From: Clostridiales bacterium
GTDB taxonomy: Bacteria > Bacillota > Clostridia > Oscillospirales > Oscillospiraceae
Assembly (NCBI GenBank): GCA_019423635.1
Contig: JAHZBA010000003.1
Coordinates: 69,909-133,908 of the forward strand
DNA: 64,000 nt
Direction of reading: 5' to 3'
Translations under genes and position numbers: made by a program
Notes under the pieces: model-generated
What the model saw: only the letters and a program-made list of their open reading frames with translations
Told to the model about the DNA's origin: nothing
Database searches by the model: none
Shown here: positions 6,586 through 13,449 of the stretch, one piece after another
How positions within the stretch are numbered: position 1 is the first letter of the stretch
Layout: every line of letters begins with the position of its first letter

Positions 6586-7494
6586 ATGGAGATTCAAACC
6601 GCGCGTCCGGAGGAGCTGGACGCCATCATGGACATCTACCGCCAGGCGAGGCAGTACATGCGCCAAAGCGGAAACCTCACCCAGTGGACAGACGGCTACC
6701 CGGACCGGGCGCTGATTGCCCAGGACATCGGGCTGGGCTTTTGCCATACCGTCTGGGACGGCGCCGCCCTGATCGGGGCCTTCTGCTTCTTCCACGGCCG
6801 GGACGTGGAGCCCACCTATGCCCGCATCGACGGCGCCTGGCTGGACGGCGGCCCTTACGGGGTCGTCCACCGGATCGCCTCCACGGGGGCGGTTCCCGGG
6901 GTGCTGGCGGCCTGCTGCGACTGGTGTCTGCGGCGGTGCTCCAGCCTGCGGATCGACACCCACCGGGACAACCGGCCCATGCAGAGGGCTCTGGAGCGGT
7001 ACGGCTTCCAATACTGCGGCGTCATTGCGATTCAGGACGGCACGGAGCGCCTTGCCTATCAGTTCCTCTCCCCGGCCGCCGCGGAGCTTGAAAAATTTGT
7101 GGCCTACCGGAACAAGAAGAACCGCTTTGCCGCCCGGATGGGCATGACGGTGCAGTCCATCTCCCCCATGGGGGCCGTGGCGGTCAAGACCATCGGCGAG
7201 GAGGATCTGAACCCCCTGGGCCGGGCCCACGGCGGAGTCTATTTCACCATGGCCGACACGGCCGCCGGCTCCGCCATGGCGGCCAAGGGGTACGGGGCGG
7301 TGACGGTGAACGCCTCCTACCACTTCTTCCGCAGCGCCCAGGTGGGCGACCGGGTCACCGCGGAGGCGGCGGAGGTGAAGTCCGGGAGGACCATCTGCGT
7401 GTATGAGGTGCGGGTGACGGACCAGGCCGGGCACCTGCTGGGGACGGGGACGTTTACATTTTACCGGCTGGAGGAAAAGATTCAGCTCTCGTAG
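6586..7494 (+). CDS. fusion of a GNAT acetyltransferase and a PaaI-type hotdog thioesterase
   Basis: 302 aa in two parts. Residues 1 to about 160 resemble a GNAT N-acyltransferase (ARPEELDAIMDIYRQAR start; RIDTHRDNRPMQRALERYGF, the usual GNAT C-terminal core). Residues about 175-300 form a PaaI/YbgC-like hotdog domain with the signature NPLGRAHGGVYFTMADTAAG, where the GG and D/E-containing helix normally bind acyl-CoA. The start has GGGAGGA upstream and a consensus promoter. Both halves act on acyl-CoA, so the fusion may couple transfer with hydrolysis, or form one acyl-CoA clearance enzyme (inference). It is monocistronic. Confidence 0.82.
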   Translation: MEIQTARPEELDAIMDIYRQARQYMRQSGNLTQWTDGYPDRALIAQDIGLGFCHTVWDGAALIGAFCFFHGRDVEPTYARIDGAWLDGGPYGVVHRIASTGAVPGVLAACCDWCLRRCSSLRIDTHRDNRPMQRALERYGFQYCGVIAIQDGTERLAYQFLSPAAAELEKFVAYRNKKNRFAARMGMTVQSISPMGAVAVKTIGEEDLNPLGRAHGGVYFTMADTAAGSAMAAKGYGAVTVNASYHFFRSAQVGDRVTAEAAEVKSGRTICVYEVRVTDQAGHLLGTGTFTFYRLEEKIQLS

Positions 7495-7512
7495 ACGGTA
7501 CGGCGGGATTCC

Positions 7513-7671
7513 GTAGGGGCGGATATCATCCGCCCGTCCAAAGAGAGGGTACGTAGGGGCGGTTATCAACCGCCCGTCCAAAGGGAGGGTACGTAGGGGC
7601 GGATATCATCCGCCCGCTCTCCGGAAGCTCCGGAGTTCCCATAGGACGGGCGGATAATATCCGCCCCTACG
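7513..7671. repeat. four copies of a GTAGGGGCGG-type palindromic repeat
   Basis: Three direct copies start at 7513, 7553 and 7593, an exact 40-bp period; each is GTAGGGGCGG followed by TATCATCCGCCCG or a close variant. A fourth copy lies inverted at 7646-7671. The core of each copy is itself palindromic (GGCGG/CCGCC). The changes within cores are compensatory (ATATCAT to TTATCAA). Related elements occur at 8061-8214, 18603-18684 and 2395-2508. Confidence 0.85.
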
Positions 7672-7870
7672 GGGTTTCGGGAGAGATGCCGGTGACGGCG
7701 GGGTCCAGGCTCTCCAGCAGCTCCGCCGCCCGGCGGTCCATCTTGGTCTCCGGCCGTTTCAAAAAACGGCGAAGGGCGCTGCTGCACCCACAGCTGATCC
7801 GCAGGTTTCTCAGGCTTCCGTCATTTTTTGTAAGTCTTCCCATGTTGACCACCCGCTGGAGCTGCATCAT
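7667..7870 (-). CDS. small hypothetical protein
   Basis: 67 aa, basic, with no recognised family. The case for a gene is a perfect AGGAGG five bases before the ATG at 7870 and a frame that stays open 24 codons upstream of it to a TAA. Against it, the stop codon is supplied by the adjacent dispersed repeat and the sequence is short. Translation includes RLTKNDGSLRNLRISCG near the middle. It could be the truncated remnant of a longer protein cut by the repeat. Confidence 0.35.
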   Translation of the reverse strand: MMQLQRVVNMGRLTKNDGSLRNLRISCGCSSALRRFLKRPETKMDRRAAELLESLDPAVTGISPETP

Positions 7871-8060
7871 GTGGACCTCCTGTGACCAGCGAATAATGTC
7901 CAGAACCTCATTCCAGGGGACTTCTTCATTTACGCGGTATTTTTACATCATTTCCAACCTCCATATTTTATGGTTTTTATTATATCAACACAGTTTTCAA
8001 CAATCTATATTTAAAATTCTATCGGTTTTTCTAACAGTTTTTCTAATCGTTCCTCTATCT

Positions 8061-8214
8061 TGTAGGGGCGGACCTCTGTGTCCGCCCTTCGCTTCCATCA
8101 TACCTCCCAGCTTTTTCAAAGTCTATATTGGAAATTTTCAACGGTTTTTTCTCATGTAAGATTCTCATAAAAATTTCGCACAGAAAAGGGCGGACACAGA
8201 GGTCCGCCCCTACA
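8061..8214. repeat. 29-bp perfect inverted repeat in an AT-rich spacer
   Basis: Arms 8061-8089 and 8186-8214 are exact reverse complements, each starting TGTAGGGGCGGACC and ending in a TGTCCGCCCTT-like core that is itself palindromic. The loop of about 96 bp is AT-rich, as is the flank from 7930 to 8060. The whole 7871-8234 stretch holds no convincing gene; it looks like a repeat-built intergenic region. Confidence 0.8.
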
Positions 8215-8234
8215 GGATCTTCGTCTATACAATC

Positions 8235-8265
8235 ACCGCCCGGAGCGCGACGCGCTCCGGGCGGT
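8235..8265 (-). terminator. hairpin at the 3' end of glnS
   Basis: Perfect 15-bp arms (8235-8249, 8251-8265) begin 4 bp past the glnS stop codon. The stem is very GC-rich. No U-tract follows on the minus strand, so it may act as a 3'-stabilising hairpin or a weak terminator. Confidence 0.55.
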
Positions 8266-8269
8266 TCCC

Positions 8270-9958
8270 TTACTTCTTGAAGCTGTCCTTCAGGCTCACG
8301 CTGCGGTTGAACACCAGATGTCCCGGCTTCGAGTCCCTGTTGTCCAGGCAGAAGTAGCCCTGCCGCAGGAACTGGAAGCTGGCCGGGGCCACGGCCTCCG
8401 CCAGACCCGCCTCCACCTTGCAGCCGGTGAGGATTTCCAGGGAGCCGGGGTTCAGGCACTCCAGGAAATCCCTGTCCGCCGCGTCGGGGGCCTCGTCGGC
8501 AAAGAGGTTGTCGTACAGCCGCACCTCCGCGTCCACGGCGGTGGCCGCATCCACCCAGTGGATGGTGGCCCCCTTCACCTTCCGGCCGTCGGCGGGGTCG
8601 CCGCCCCGGCTGTCGGGGTCGTACTCGCACAACACCTCCACCACGTTTCCGCTCTCATCCTTCACACAGCCGGTGCAGGTGATGAGGTACGCGCCTTTCA
8701 GCCGGCACTCCGGGCCGCCGGGATACAGGCGCTTGTACTTGGGCACCGGGGTCTCCAGGAAGTCGTCAGTTTCAATCCAGAGGGTGCGGGAGAAGGCCAC
8801 CTCCCGGGTGCCGGCGGCGGGGTCCACGGGGTTGTTCTCCACCGTCACCGTCTCCTGCTTCCCCTCCGGGTAGTTGGTGATGGTCAGCCTGATGGGCCGC
8901 AGCACCGCCATGACCCGCTCCGCCGTCTCGTTCAGATCCTCCCGGAGGCAGTGCTCCAGAAAGCCGTACTCCACAATGTTGGCGGATTTCGCCACACCGA
9001 TGCGCTCGCAGAAGTTCCGGATGGACCGGGGGGTGTACCCCCGGCGCCGGAGACCGCAGAGGGTGGGCATCCGGGGGTCGTCCCACCCGGAGACTCTCCC
9101 CTCCTCCACCAGCCGCCGGAGCTTGCGCTTGCTCATCACCGTGTGGTCGATGCCAAGGCGGGCAAACTCGATCTGGCGGGGCTTGGCGGGCAGGTCGCAG
9201 TTGGCGATGACCCAGTCGTACAGGGGCCGGTGGGCTTCAAACTCCAGGGAGCACAAGCTGTGGGTGATGCCCTCCAGGGCGTCCTGGATGGGGTGGGCGA
9301 AGTCGTACATGGGGTAGATGCACCACTTGTTCCCCCAGCGGTGGTGGGGCAGGTGGTTGATGCGGTAGATCACCGGGTCCCGCATGTTGAAGTTGCCGGA
9401 GGCCAGGTCGATTTTGGCCCGCAGGGTCATGGCCCCGTCGGGGAACTCGCCGTTCTTCATCCGCTCAAAGAGGTCCAGGCTCTCCTCCATGGGCCGGTCC
9501 CGCCAGGGGCTGCGGGCGGGCACGCCGATGCCGCCGCGGTACTCCTTGAACTCCTCCGGGCTCAGCTGGCACACGTAGGCAAGGCCCTTTTTGATGAGCC
9601 CCACCGCCTGGCGGTAGTCCTCGTCAAAGTAGTCCGAGCCGTAAAAGAACCGGTCGCCCCAGTCGAAGCCCAGCCAGTGGATGTCCTCCTTGATGGCCTC
9701 CACGAACTCCTCGTCCTCCTTGGTGGGGTTCGTGTCGTCCATCCGCAGGTTGCAGAGGCCGCCGTACTTCTCCGCGGTGCCGAAGTCAATGGTCAACGCT
9801 TTACAGTGGCCGATGTGCAGGTATCCGTTGGGCTCCGGCGGGAAACGGGTGTGTACCGTCATGCCCTCGTACTGTCCGCCCGGCCCAATATCCTCTTCAA
9901 TGAACGCGTGGATGAAGTTTCTGCTCTCCTCCGGCGCGGTTTTTATCTCGTCTGCCAT
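8270..9958 (-). CDS. glnS: glutaminyl-tRNA synthetase
   Basis: Class I aminoacyl-tRNA synthetase that charges tRNA-Gln, 562 aa, full length. The HIGH motif is at residues 48-51 (PPEPNGYLHIGHCKA), and the KMSKS loop appears as VMSKRKL. The C-terminal anticodon-binding beta-barrels are present. The ATG at 9958 follows AGGAGGG; the longer frame upstream crosses the promoter. Many Clostridia lack GlnRS and use the GatCAB pathway, so this gene implies direct glutaminylation here. It has its own consensus-like promoter. Confidence 0.95.
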   Translation of the reverse strand: MADEIKTAPEESRNFIHAFIEEDIGPGGQYEGMTVHTRFPPEPNGYLHIGHCKALTIDFGTAEKYGGLCNLRMDDTNPTKEDEEFVEAIKEDIHWLGFDWGDRFFYGSDYFDEDYRQAVGLIKKGLAYVCQLSPEEFKEYRGGIGVPARSPWRDRPMEESLDLFERMKNGEFPDGAMTLRAKIDLASGNFNMRDPVIYRINHLPHHRWGNKWCIYPMYDFAHPIQDALEGITHSLCSLEFEAHRPLYDWVIANCDLPAKPRQIEFARLGIDHTVMSKRKLRRLVEEGRVSGWDDPRMPTLCGLRRRGYTPRSIRNFCERIGVAKSANIVEYGFLEHCLREDLNETAERVMAVLRPIRLTITNYPEGKQETVTVENNPVDPAAGTREVAFSRTLWIETDDFLETPVPKYKRLYPGGPECRLKGAYLITCTGCVKDESGNVVEVLCEYDPDSRGGDPADGRKVKGATIHWVDAATAVDAEVRLYDNLFADEAPDAADRDFLECLNPGSLEILTGCKVEAGLAEAVAPASFQFLRQGYFCLDNRDSKPGHLVFNRSVSLKDSFKK

Positions 9959-9986
9959 GCTATTCCCTCCTTCGCAAGTCTCACCT

Positions 9987-10015
9987 ATTATATCGACCCG
10001 CGGAAAAAAAAGCAA
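9987..10015 (-). promoter_or_regulatory. promoter of glnS
   Basis: Minus-strand -35 TTGCTT (10010-10015), 17-bp spacer, -10 TATAAT (9987-9992), 28 bp before the start codon. Confidence 0.7.
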
Positions 10016-10031
10016 GAAAAAATGGCGCGCT

Positions 10032-10280
10032 TCACTCCAAAAGCCAGTCCTCCACCACATCCCGGGCCGTCACCGGCGTCACCCGTCCCCGCCGCATCTG
10101 CTCCAGCAATGCCTCCGCCCGGCGGCGGGAGACCGTGAGATTCCGCAGCTCCGCCCGCTCCCCGCCGTACTCCACAGCCACGCCGTAGACCTCCGCATCC
10201 TCCCCCAGCGGCTCTTGCAGCAGGTAGTAGCGGACCGCCGAGTCCCTGCACACTGCGGCGCCTGTCAGAATATTTCGCAA
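10032..10280 (-). CDS. DUF6514-like small protein
   Basis: 82 aa, acidic. The pattern RYYLLQE then YGVAVEYGGE and a C-terminal RRGRVTPVTARDVVEDWL resembles DUF6514, a small clostridial family of unknown function. The start is a TTG at 10280 with GGGGGAGA five bases upstream; there is no ATG in the right place. It lies 73 bp before glnS on the same strand, but glnS has its own promoter. Family assignment is from memory of the pattern. Confidence 0.65.
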   Translation of the reverse strand: MRNILTGAAVCRDSAVRYYLLQEPLGEDAEVYGVAVEYGGERAELRNLTVSRRRAEALLEQMRRGRVTPVTARDVVEDWLLE

Positions 10281-10438
10281 GCGTCTCTCCCCCTAAAACC
10301 GTCATTCGCCGGTAACCTATCACACTTTTACCGCGAAAGCTGTCGAACGGCGCCGGAGGAGGGACGTACGGTTTTCGTCGCGTTTTCTCCGCCGCTTGCG
10401 CAAATTTTTCTTTTTTCAGAAAATTTTTACAAACGGCC

Positions 10439-10467
10439 TTGCAAATGGGGACGGGAGCTCTTATAAT
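10439..10467 (+). promoter_or_regulatory. promoter of the phosphotransacylase gene
   Basis: -35 TTGCAA (10439-10444), 17-bp spacer, -10 TATAAT (10462-10467), 53 bp before the ATG. An A/T-rich stretch (10405-10435) precedes the -35 and could be an UP element. Confidence 0.75.
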
Positions 10468-10520
10468 GTAAAAGGAAATTTTTTCGCCCTGGAAATACCG
10501 GGAGAAAGGACTGCATTGCA

Positions 10521-11453
10521 ATGGAATTAGCGAGTTTTGACAACATTATCAGCCTTGTCCCCAAGCTGGAGCGGCCTCTGCGGGTCATTCTGGCGGGCTC
10601 TGACGGGGAAAACATGATCCGCGGCATCTTTCAGGCCCAGGAGGCGGGCTTTGTGCAGCCCGTCCTGGTGGGCGACCGGGCCCGCACCATCGCCCTGCTG
10701 GAGAAGCTGGGGCTGGACCGGGAGCCCTACACCATGGTGGACACGCCTCCGGGCCACAACATCACCCAGGAGGCCATTGACATCATCCGCAGCGGCGACG
10801 GCGACATTCTGATGCGGGGCAACATCGGCACCCGCCAGTTCCTGATGCCGGTGCTGGACCGGGCCAACGGCCTGCGTACGGACCGGCTGATGACCCACGT
10901 GTCCCTGGTCTCCCTGCCGGAGTACCCCAAGCTCCTGGCGCTGTCGGACATGACGGTCATCATCAAGCCCAGTCTGGAGCAGAAGAAGGCCATCATCCGC
11001 AACACCGCCGACGCCCTGAAGGCCTTCGGCTATGAAAACCCGAAGCTTGCGCTGCTGGCGCTGGTGGAGGAGGTCACCTTCCACATGCAGGACACGGTGG
11101 AGGCCCAGCGGCTGGTATCCGAGCAGTCCCGCCGGCCCTTCGCCGACTGCGAGCTGTGGGGCCCCATTGCCTACGACCTGATCCTCAGCAAGGAGGCCGC
11201 CCGGCTGAAGAACTACGACTGCCCCTACTCCGGCGGCGGCTTTGACGGGATCATCGCCCCGGATCTCTCCACGGCCAACACGCTGGTGAAGAGCTGGCTG
11301 ATTCACGCCCACGCCATTACCTGCGGCGCGGTGGTAGGCGCCAGGGTGCCCATTGCTCTGACCTCCCGGTCCGCCGCCGCGGAGGAGACGGAGCTGTCGC
11401 TGGTATTCTGTGCTGTGCTGGACGCCTGGCGGAAGAAGCAGGCCAGGGAGTAA
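10521..11453 (+). CDS. phosphate acetyl/butyryltransferase family protein
   Basis: 310 aa, the length of phosphotransbutyrylases and short phosphotransacetylases; these convert acyl-CoA and phosphate to acyl phosphate and CoA. Family blocks are RVILAGSDGENMIRGI, GDILMRGNIGTRQFL, HVSLVSLPEYPKLLALSD and the C-terminal NTLVKSWLIHAHAITCGAVVGARVPI. No kinase gene (buk or ack) follows; the gene is followed by a terminator. Substrate (acetyl, butyryl or branched acyl) cannot be decided from sequence. Confidence 0.85.
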   Translation: MELASFDNIISLVPKLERPLRVILAGSDGENMIRGIFQAQEAGFVQPVLVGDRARTIALLEKLGLDREPYTMVDTPPGHNITQEAIDIIRSGDGDILMRGNIGTRQFLMPVLDRANGLRTDRLMTHVSLVSLPEYPKLLALSDMTVIIKPSLEQKKAIIRNTADALKAFGYENPKLALLALVEEVTFHMQDTVEAQRLVSEQSRRPFADCELWGPIAYDLILSKEAARLKNYDCPYSGGGFDGIIAPDLSTANTLVKSWLIHAHAITCGAVVGARVPIALTSRSAAAEETELSLVFCAVLDAWRKKQARE

Positions 11454-11470
11454 GCACAGAGGCCGGGGTG

Positions 11471-11540
11471 CAGGGGGCGGCGCGCCCCCTGCCGAGGTCC
11501 AGGGGCGGCGCCCCTGGCGGTGTCTGAGGCGGAGCCTCAG
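11471..11540. repeat. three consecutive GC-rich palindromes
   Basis: Three perfect or near-perfect short palindromes stand in a row just past the phosphotransacylase stop: 11471-11491, 11499-11517 and 11524-11540. The middle one (CCAGGGGCGGCGCCCCTGG) resembles the core of the elements at 11747 and 33225. They may be 3'-UTR stability hairpins. Confidence 0.6.
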
Positions 11541-11571
11541 GGGAATCCTCCGAAATCATATATAAAAATTC

Positions 11572-11615
11572 AGCGGAAGAAGTCGCGTATTTTGCGAGTT
11601 CTTCCGCTGTTTTTT
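11572..11615 (+). terminator. terminator of the phosphotransacylase gene
   Basis: Ten-bp perfect arms AGCGGAAGAA (11572-11581) and TTCTTCCGCT (11599-11608) followed by GTTTTTT. Confidence 0.8.
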
Positions 11616-11746
11616 ATGCGGGACGTCTGCCATGGGGTGACGTGTTTGCTGATTTGTATCTTATGGAGCTTTGATGGGGGGATTTCCGGGAGAAACGGCG
11701 GCTGACGCCTGGTTTCTCCTCGGTTTTTTGGGAGCTTCGCTCCAAT

Positions 11747-11806
11747 CCCCAGGGGGCGCCGCCCCCTGGACCCCCGCAGCCTTTGAAAAGGCTGGCGAAA
11801 CTTTTT
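11747..11806 (-). repeat. double-hairpin 3'-end repeat, copy 1 (after rnmV)
   Basis: Read on the minus strand directly after the rnmV stop: AAAGTTTCGCC, then a small hairpin (GCCTTTT/AAAAGGC-like), GCGGGGGTCC, then a strong GC palindrome CCAGGGGGCGGCGCCCCCTG. A near-identical copy sits directly after alaS (33225-33277) in the same orientation relative to the gene. Confidence 0.75.
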
Positions 11807-12406
11807 TCATTGCTCATCGCGGCACAGCAGCGTCTCCAGGTCCTCCCGGCCGTAGAGCAGATTCAGCGCCTCCAGCAGGCCGTTGGCCGTCAGATGCGCC
11901 GGCAGATCCAGCTCCCTCAGCAGCGCCTGCCGTTTTTCCGCGCTGCCCGTCCCGCCGCTGAGACCCCAGGCGACGAGATCCGCTTTTGTGATGGGCGTCC
12001 GCTCCGGAGGGGTCTCCCCCGCCTCGTCCAGAAACGTGGCGCCGCAGCGGCGCAGGGCCTCCAGCAGCACCTCCGGGCGCATCCCCTCCACCCCCAGCTT
12101 GCCCTCCTTGCCGGGGGCCCGCTTCCGGCGCTCCTTGCCGGCTACGTCGGGGATGTAGGCCTGCTTGACCTGCTCCTTCGGCAAGGAGCCTTTCAGGTAG
12201 TTCCGAATCACAAAGCCCGCGCCGTCGCTGTCCGTCAGAATAATGAGGCCCCGCTCCTGGGCCAGCCGCCGCAGGAAGCGCAGCTTCTCCTTGTCGTGGA
12301 AGACGGAGAAGCCCTCCAGCGTCACAATGGGGGCGTCCACCACCTGGGAGAGGGTGTTTTTGTCGTAGCGGCCCTCTACCACAATCACCTCTTGCACCCG
12401 TCTCAT
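11807..12406 (-). CDS. rnmV: ribonuclease M5 (toprim domain protein)
   Basis: 199 aa. The N-terminal toprim domain reads VQEVIVVEGRYDKNTL (residues 4-19, with the catalytic Glu) and LIILTDSDGAGFVIRNYL (DxD motif at about residue 60); a DUF4093-type C-terminal region follows (ITKADLVAWGLSGG). RNase M5 trims 5S rRNA precursors. The ATG at 12406 overlaps the holA stop by four bases, so the pair is translationally coupled. In Bacillus rnmV sits near ksgA; linkage to holA here is different. Confidence 0.88.
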   Translation of the reverse strand: MRRVQEVIVVEGRYDKNTLSQVVDAPIVTLEGFSVFHDKEKLRFLRRLAQERGLIILTDSDGAGFVIRNYLKGSLPKEQVKQAYIPDVAGKERRKRAPGKEGKLGVEGMRPEVLLEALRRCGATFLDEAGETPPERTPITKADLVAWGLSGGTGSAEKRQALLRELDLPAHLTANGLLEALNLLYGREDLETLLCRDEQ

Positions 12407-13449
12407 GCCCGCTCGGCCCCCAGCCGCACCAGCAGCAGCTTCAGCTCTCCCGCCGGGTCGATGCCCTTCTCGCTCTTCATCCGGCGGTCCAGCACCTGGC
12501 ACTGCTTCACCGCACTGCTGCACCAGGCGGTGGTGGTCCGCTTCGCCGCCGTCATCAGGAGCTTGGCCGGATAGTCCGAGCGCATCTCCCACAGCTCCAT
12601 GAGCCAGTAGCGGTCCTTGCCGCTGTCAATGGCCAGACGGGCGGTGTAGATCCGCCGCAGCTGGCCCCCCAGGGCTCCCAGAATCTGAATGGGCTCCGTC
12701 TGCATCTTCAAAAGGTCCCCCAAAATGGCGGCGGCCCGGTCGGACTGCCCCTGGAGCACCGCGTCGGAGAGGCGGAACACCTCTGCCGACAGCACCGGAA
12801 TCGCCACCGCGTCAATGTCCTGCTGGGTGATGGCCCCTCCCTTGGCATAGGCGCCGATCTTGGCGATCTCCTGGGCCAGGCCCGTCATCAGTCCGCCGCA
12901 GGTAAAGATGAGGTATTCCGCCGTCTGGCGGTCGATCTCCTTCCCCAGGGCCCGGAACCGCCGGCCGATCCACGCAATGAGGTCGCTGCTGCCGGCGGGA
13001 CGGAACTCCACCGCCTCCACGTGGTCCGCAATGGCCTTGCAGAGCTTCTTCATGGTGCGGTTGGGCTCGTAGGCCACGGCGTCATAGACGAATACCAGGC
13101 AGCCGTAGGGCGGCAGGTCCTCCAGCAGAGCCGTCAGCTTGTCCCGCTGGTCCGCCCCCAGCTTGAAGAGGTCCCAGTCCGTCACCACGGTGACGGTCCG
13201 CTCCGCCAGCATGGGCATGGACTCCACCGCGTCCGCCAGCGCCTGGACCGTCAGGTCCCGGCCATCCAGACGGCGGTAATTGAACTCCTCAAACCCGGCG
13301 GGCACCAGGGCCTTGCGCAGGGCCTCCAGGTAGTACTCCCGCAGATAGCTCTCCTGGCCGTAAAAAATGTAGGCGGGGCCGATCTCCCCGGCTTTCAGAT
13401 CCTTTTTCAGTTTTTCAAAGGCCTGGTTGGCCTCCTTCTTCTGTGCCAT
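12403..13449 (-). CDS. holA: DNA polymerase III subunit delta
   Basis: 348 aa; clamp-loader subunit that opens the beta clamp. The N-terminal AAA-like fold begins FEKLKKDLKAGEIGPAYIFYGQE (shown in part) and contains LDGRDLTVQALADAVESMPML; a C-terminal collar domain ends LKLLLVRLGAERA. The start ATG at 13449 overlaps the end of comEC by 35 bp, so the genes form one message. comEC-holA adjacency is common in Firmicutes, usually followed by rpsT; here rnmV follows. Confidence 0.93.
   Translation of the reverse strand: MAQKKEANQAFEKLKKDLKAGEIGPAYIFYGQESYLREYYLEALRKALVPAGFEEFNYRRLDGRDLTVQALADAVESMPMLAERTVTVVTDWDLFKLGADQRDKLTALLEDLPPYGCLVFVYDAVAYEPNRTMKKLCKAIADHVEAVEFRPAGSSDLIAWIGRRFRALGKEIDRQTAEYLIFTCGGLMTGLAQEIAKIGAYAKGGAITQQDIDAVAIPVLSAEVFRLSDAVLQGQSDRAAAILGDLLKMQTEPIQILGALGGQLRRIYTARLAIDSGKDRYWLMELWEMRSDYPAKLLMTAAKRTTTAWCSSAVKQCQVLDRRMKSEKGIDPAGELKLLLVRLGAERA

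Noticed and set aside
7513..7618. CRISPR-like array with a 40-bp period
   Set aside because: The intervals between repeat cores are nearly identical rather than unique spacers, there are only three direct units plus one inverted, and no cas genes are near.
8041..8215. Insertion sequence in the AT-rich spacer before glnS
   Set aside because: No transposase frame or target duplication; the 29-bp arms belong to the palindromic-core repeat family.
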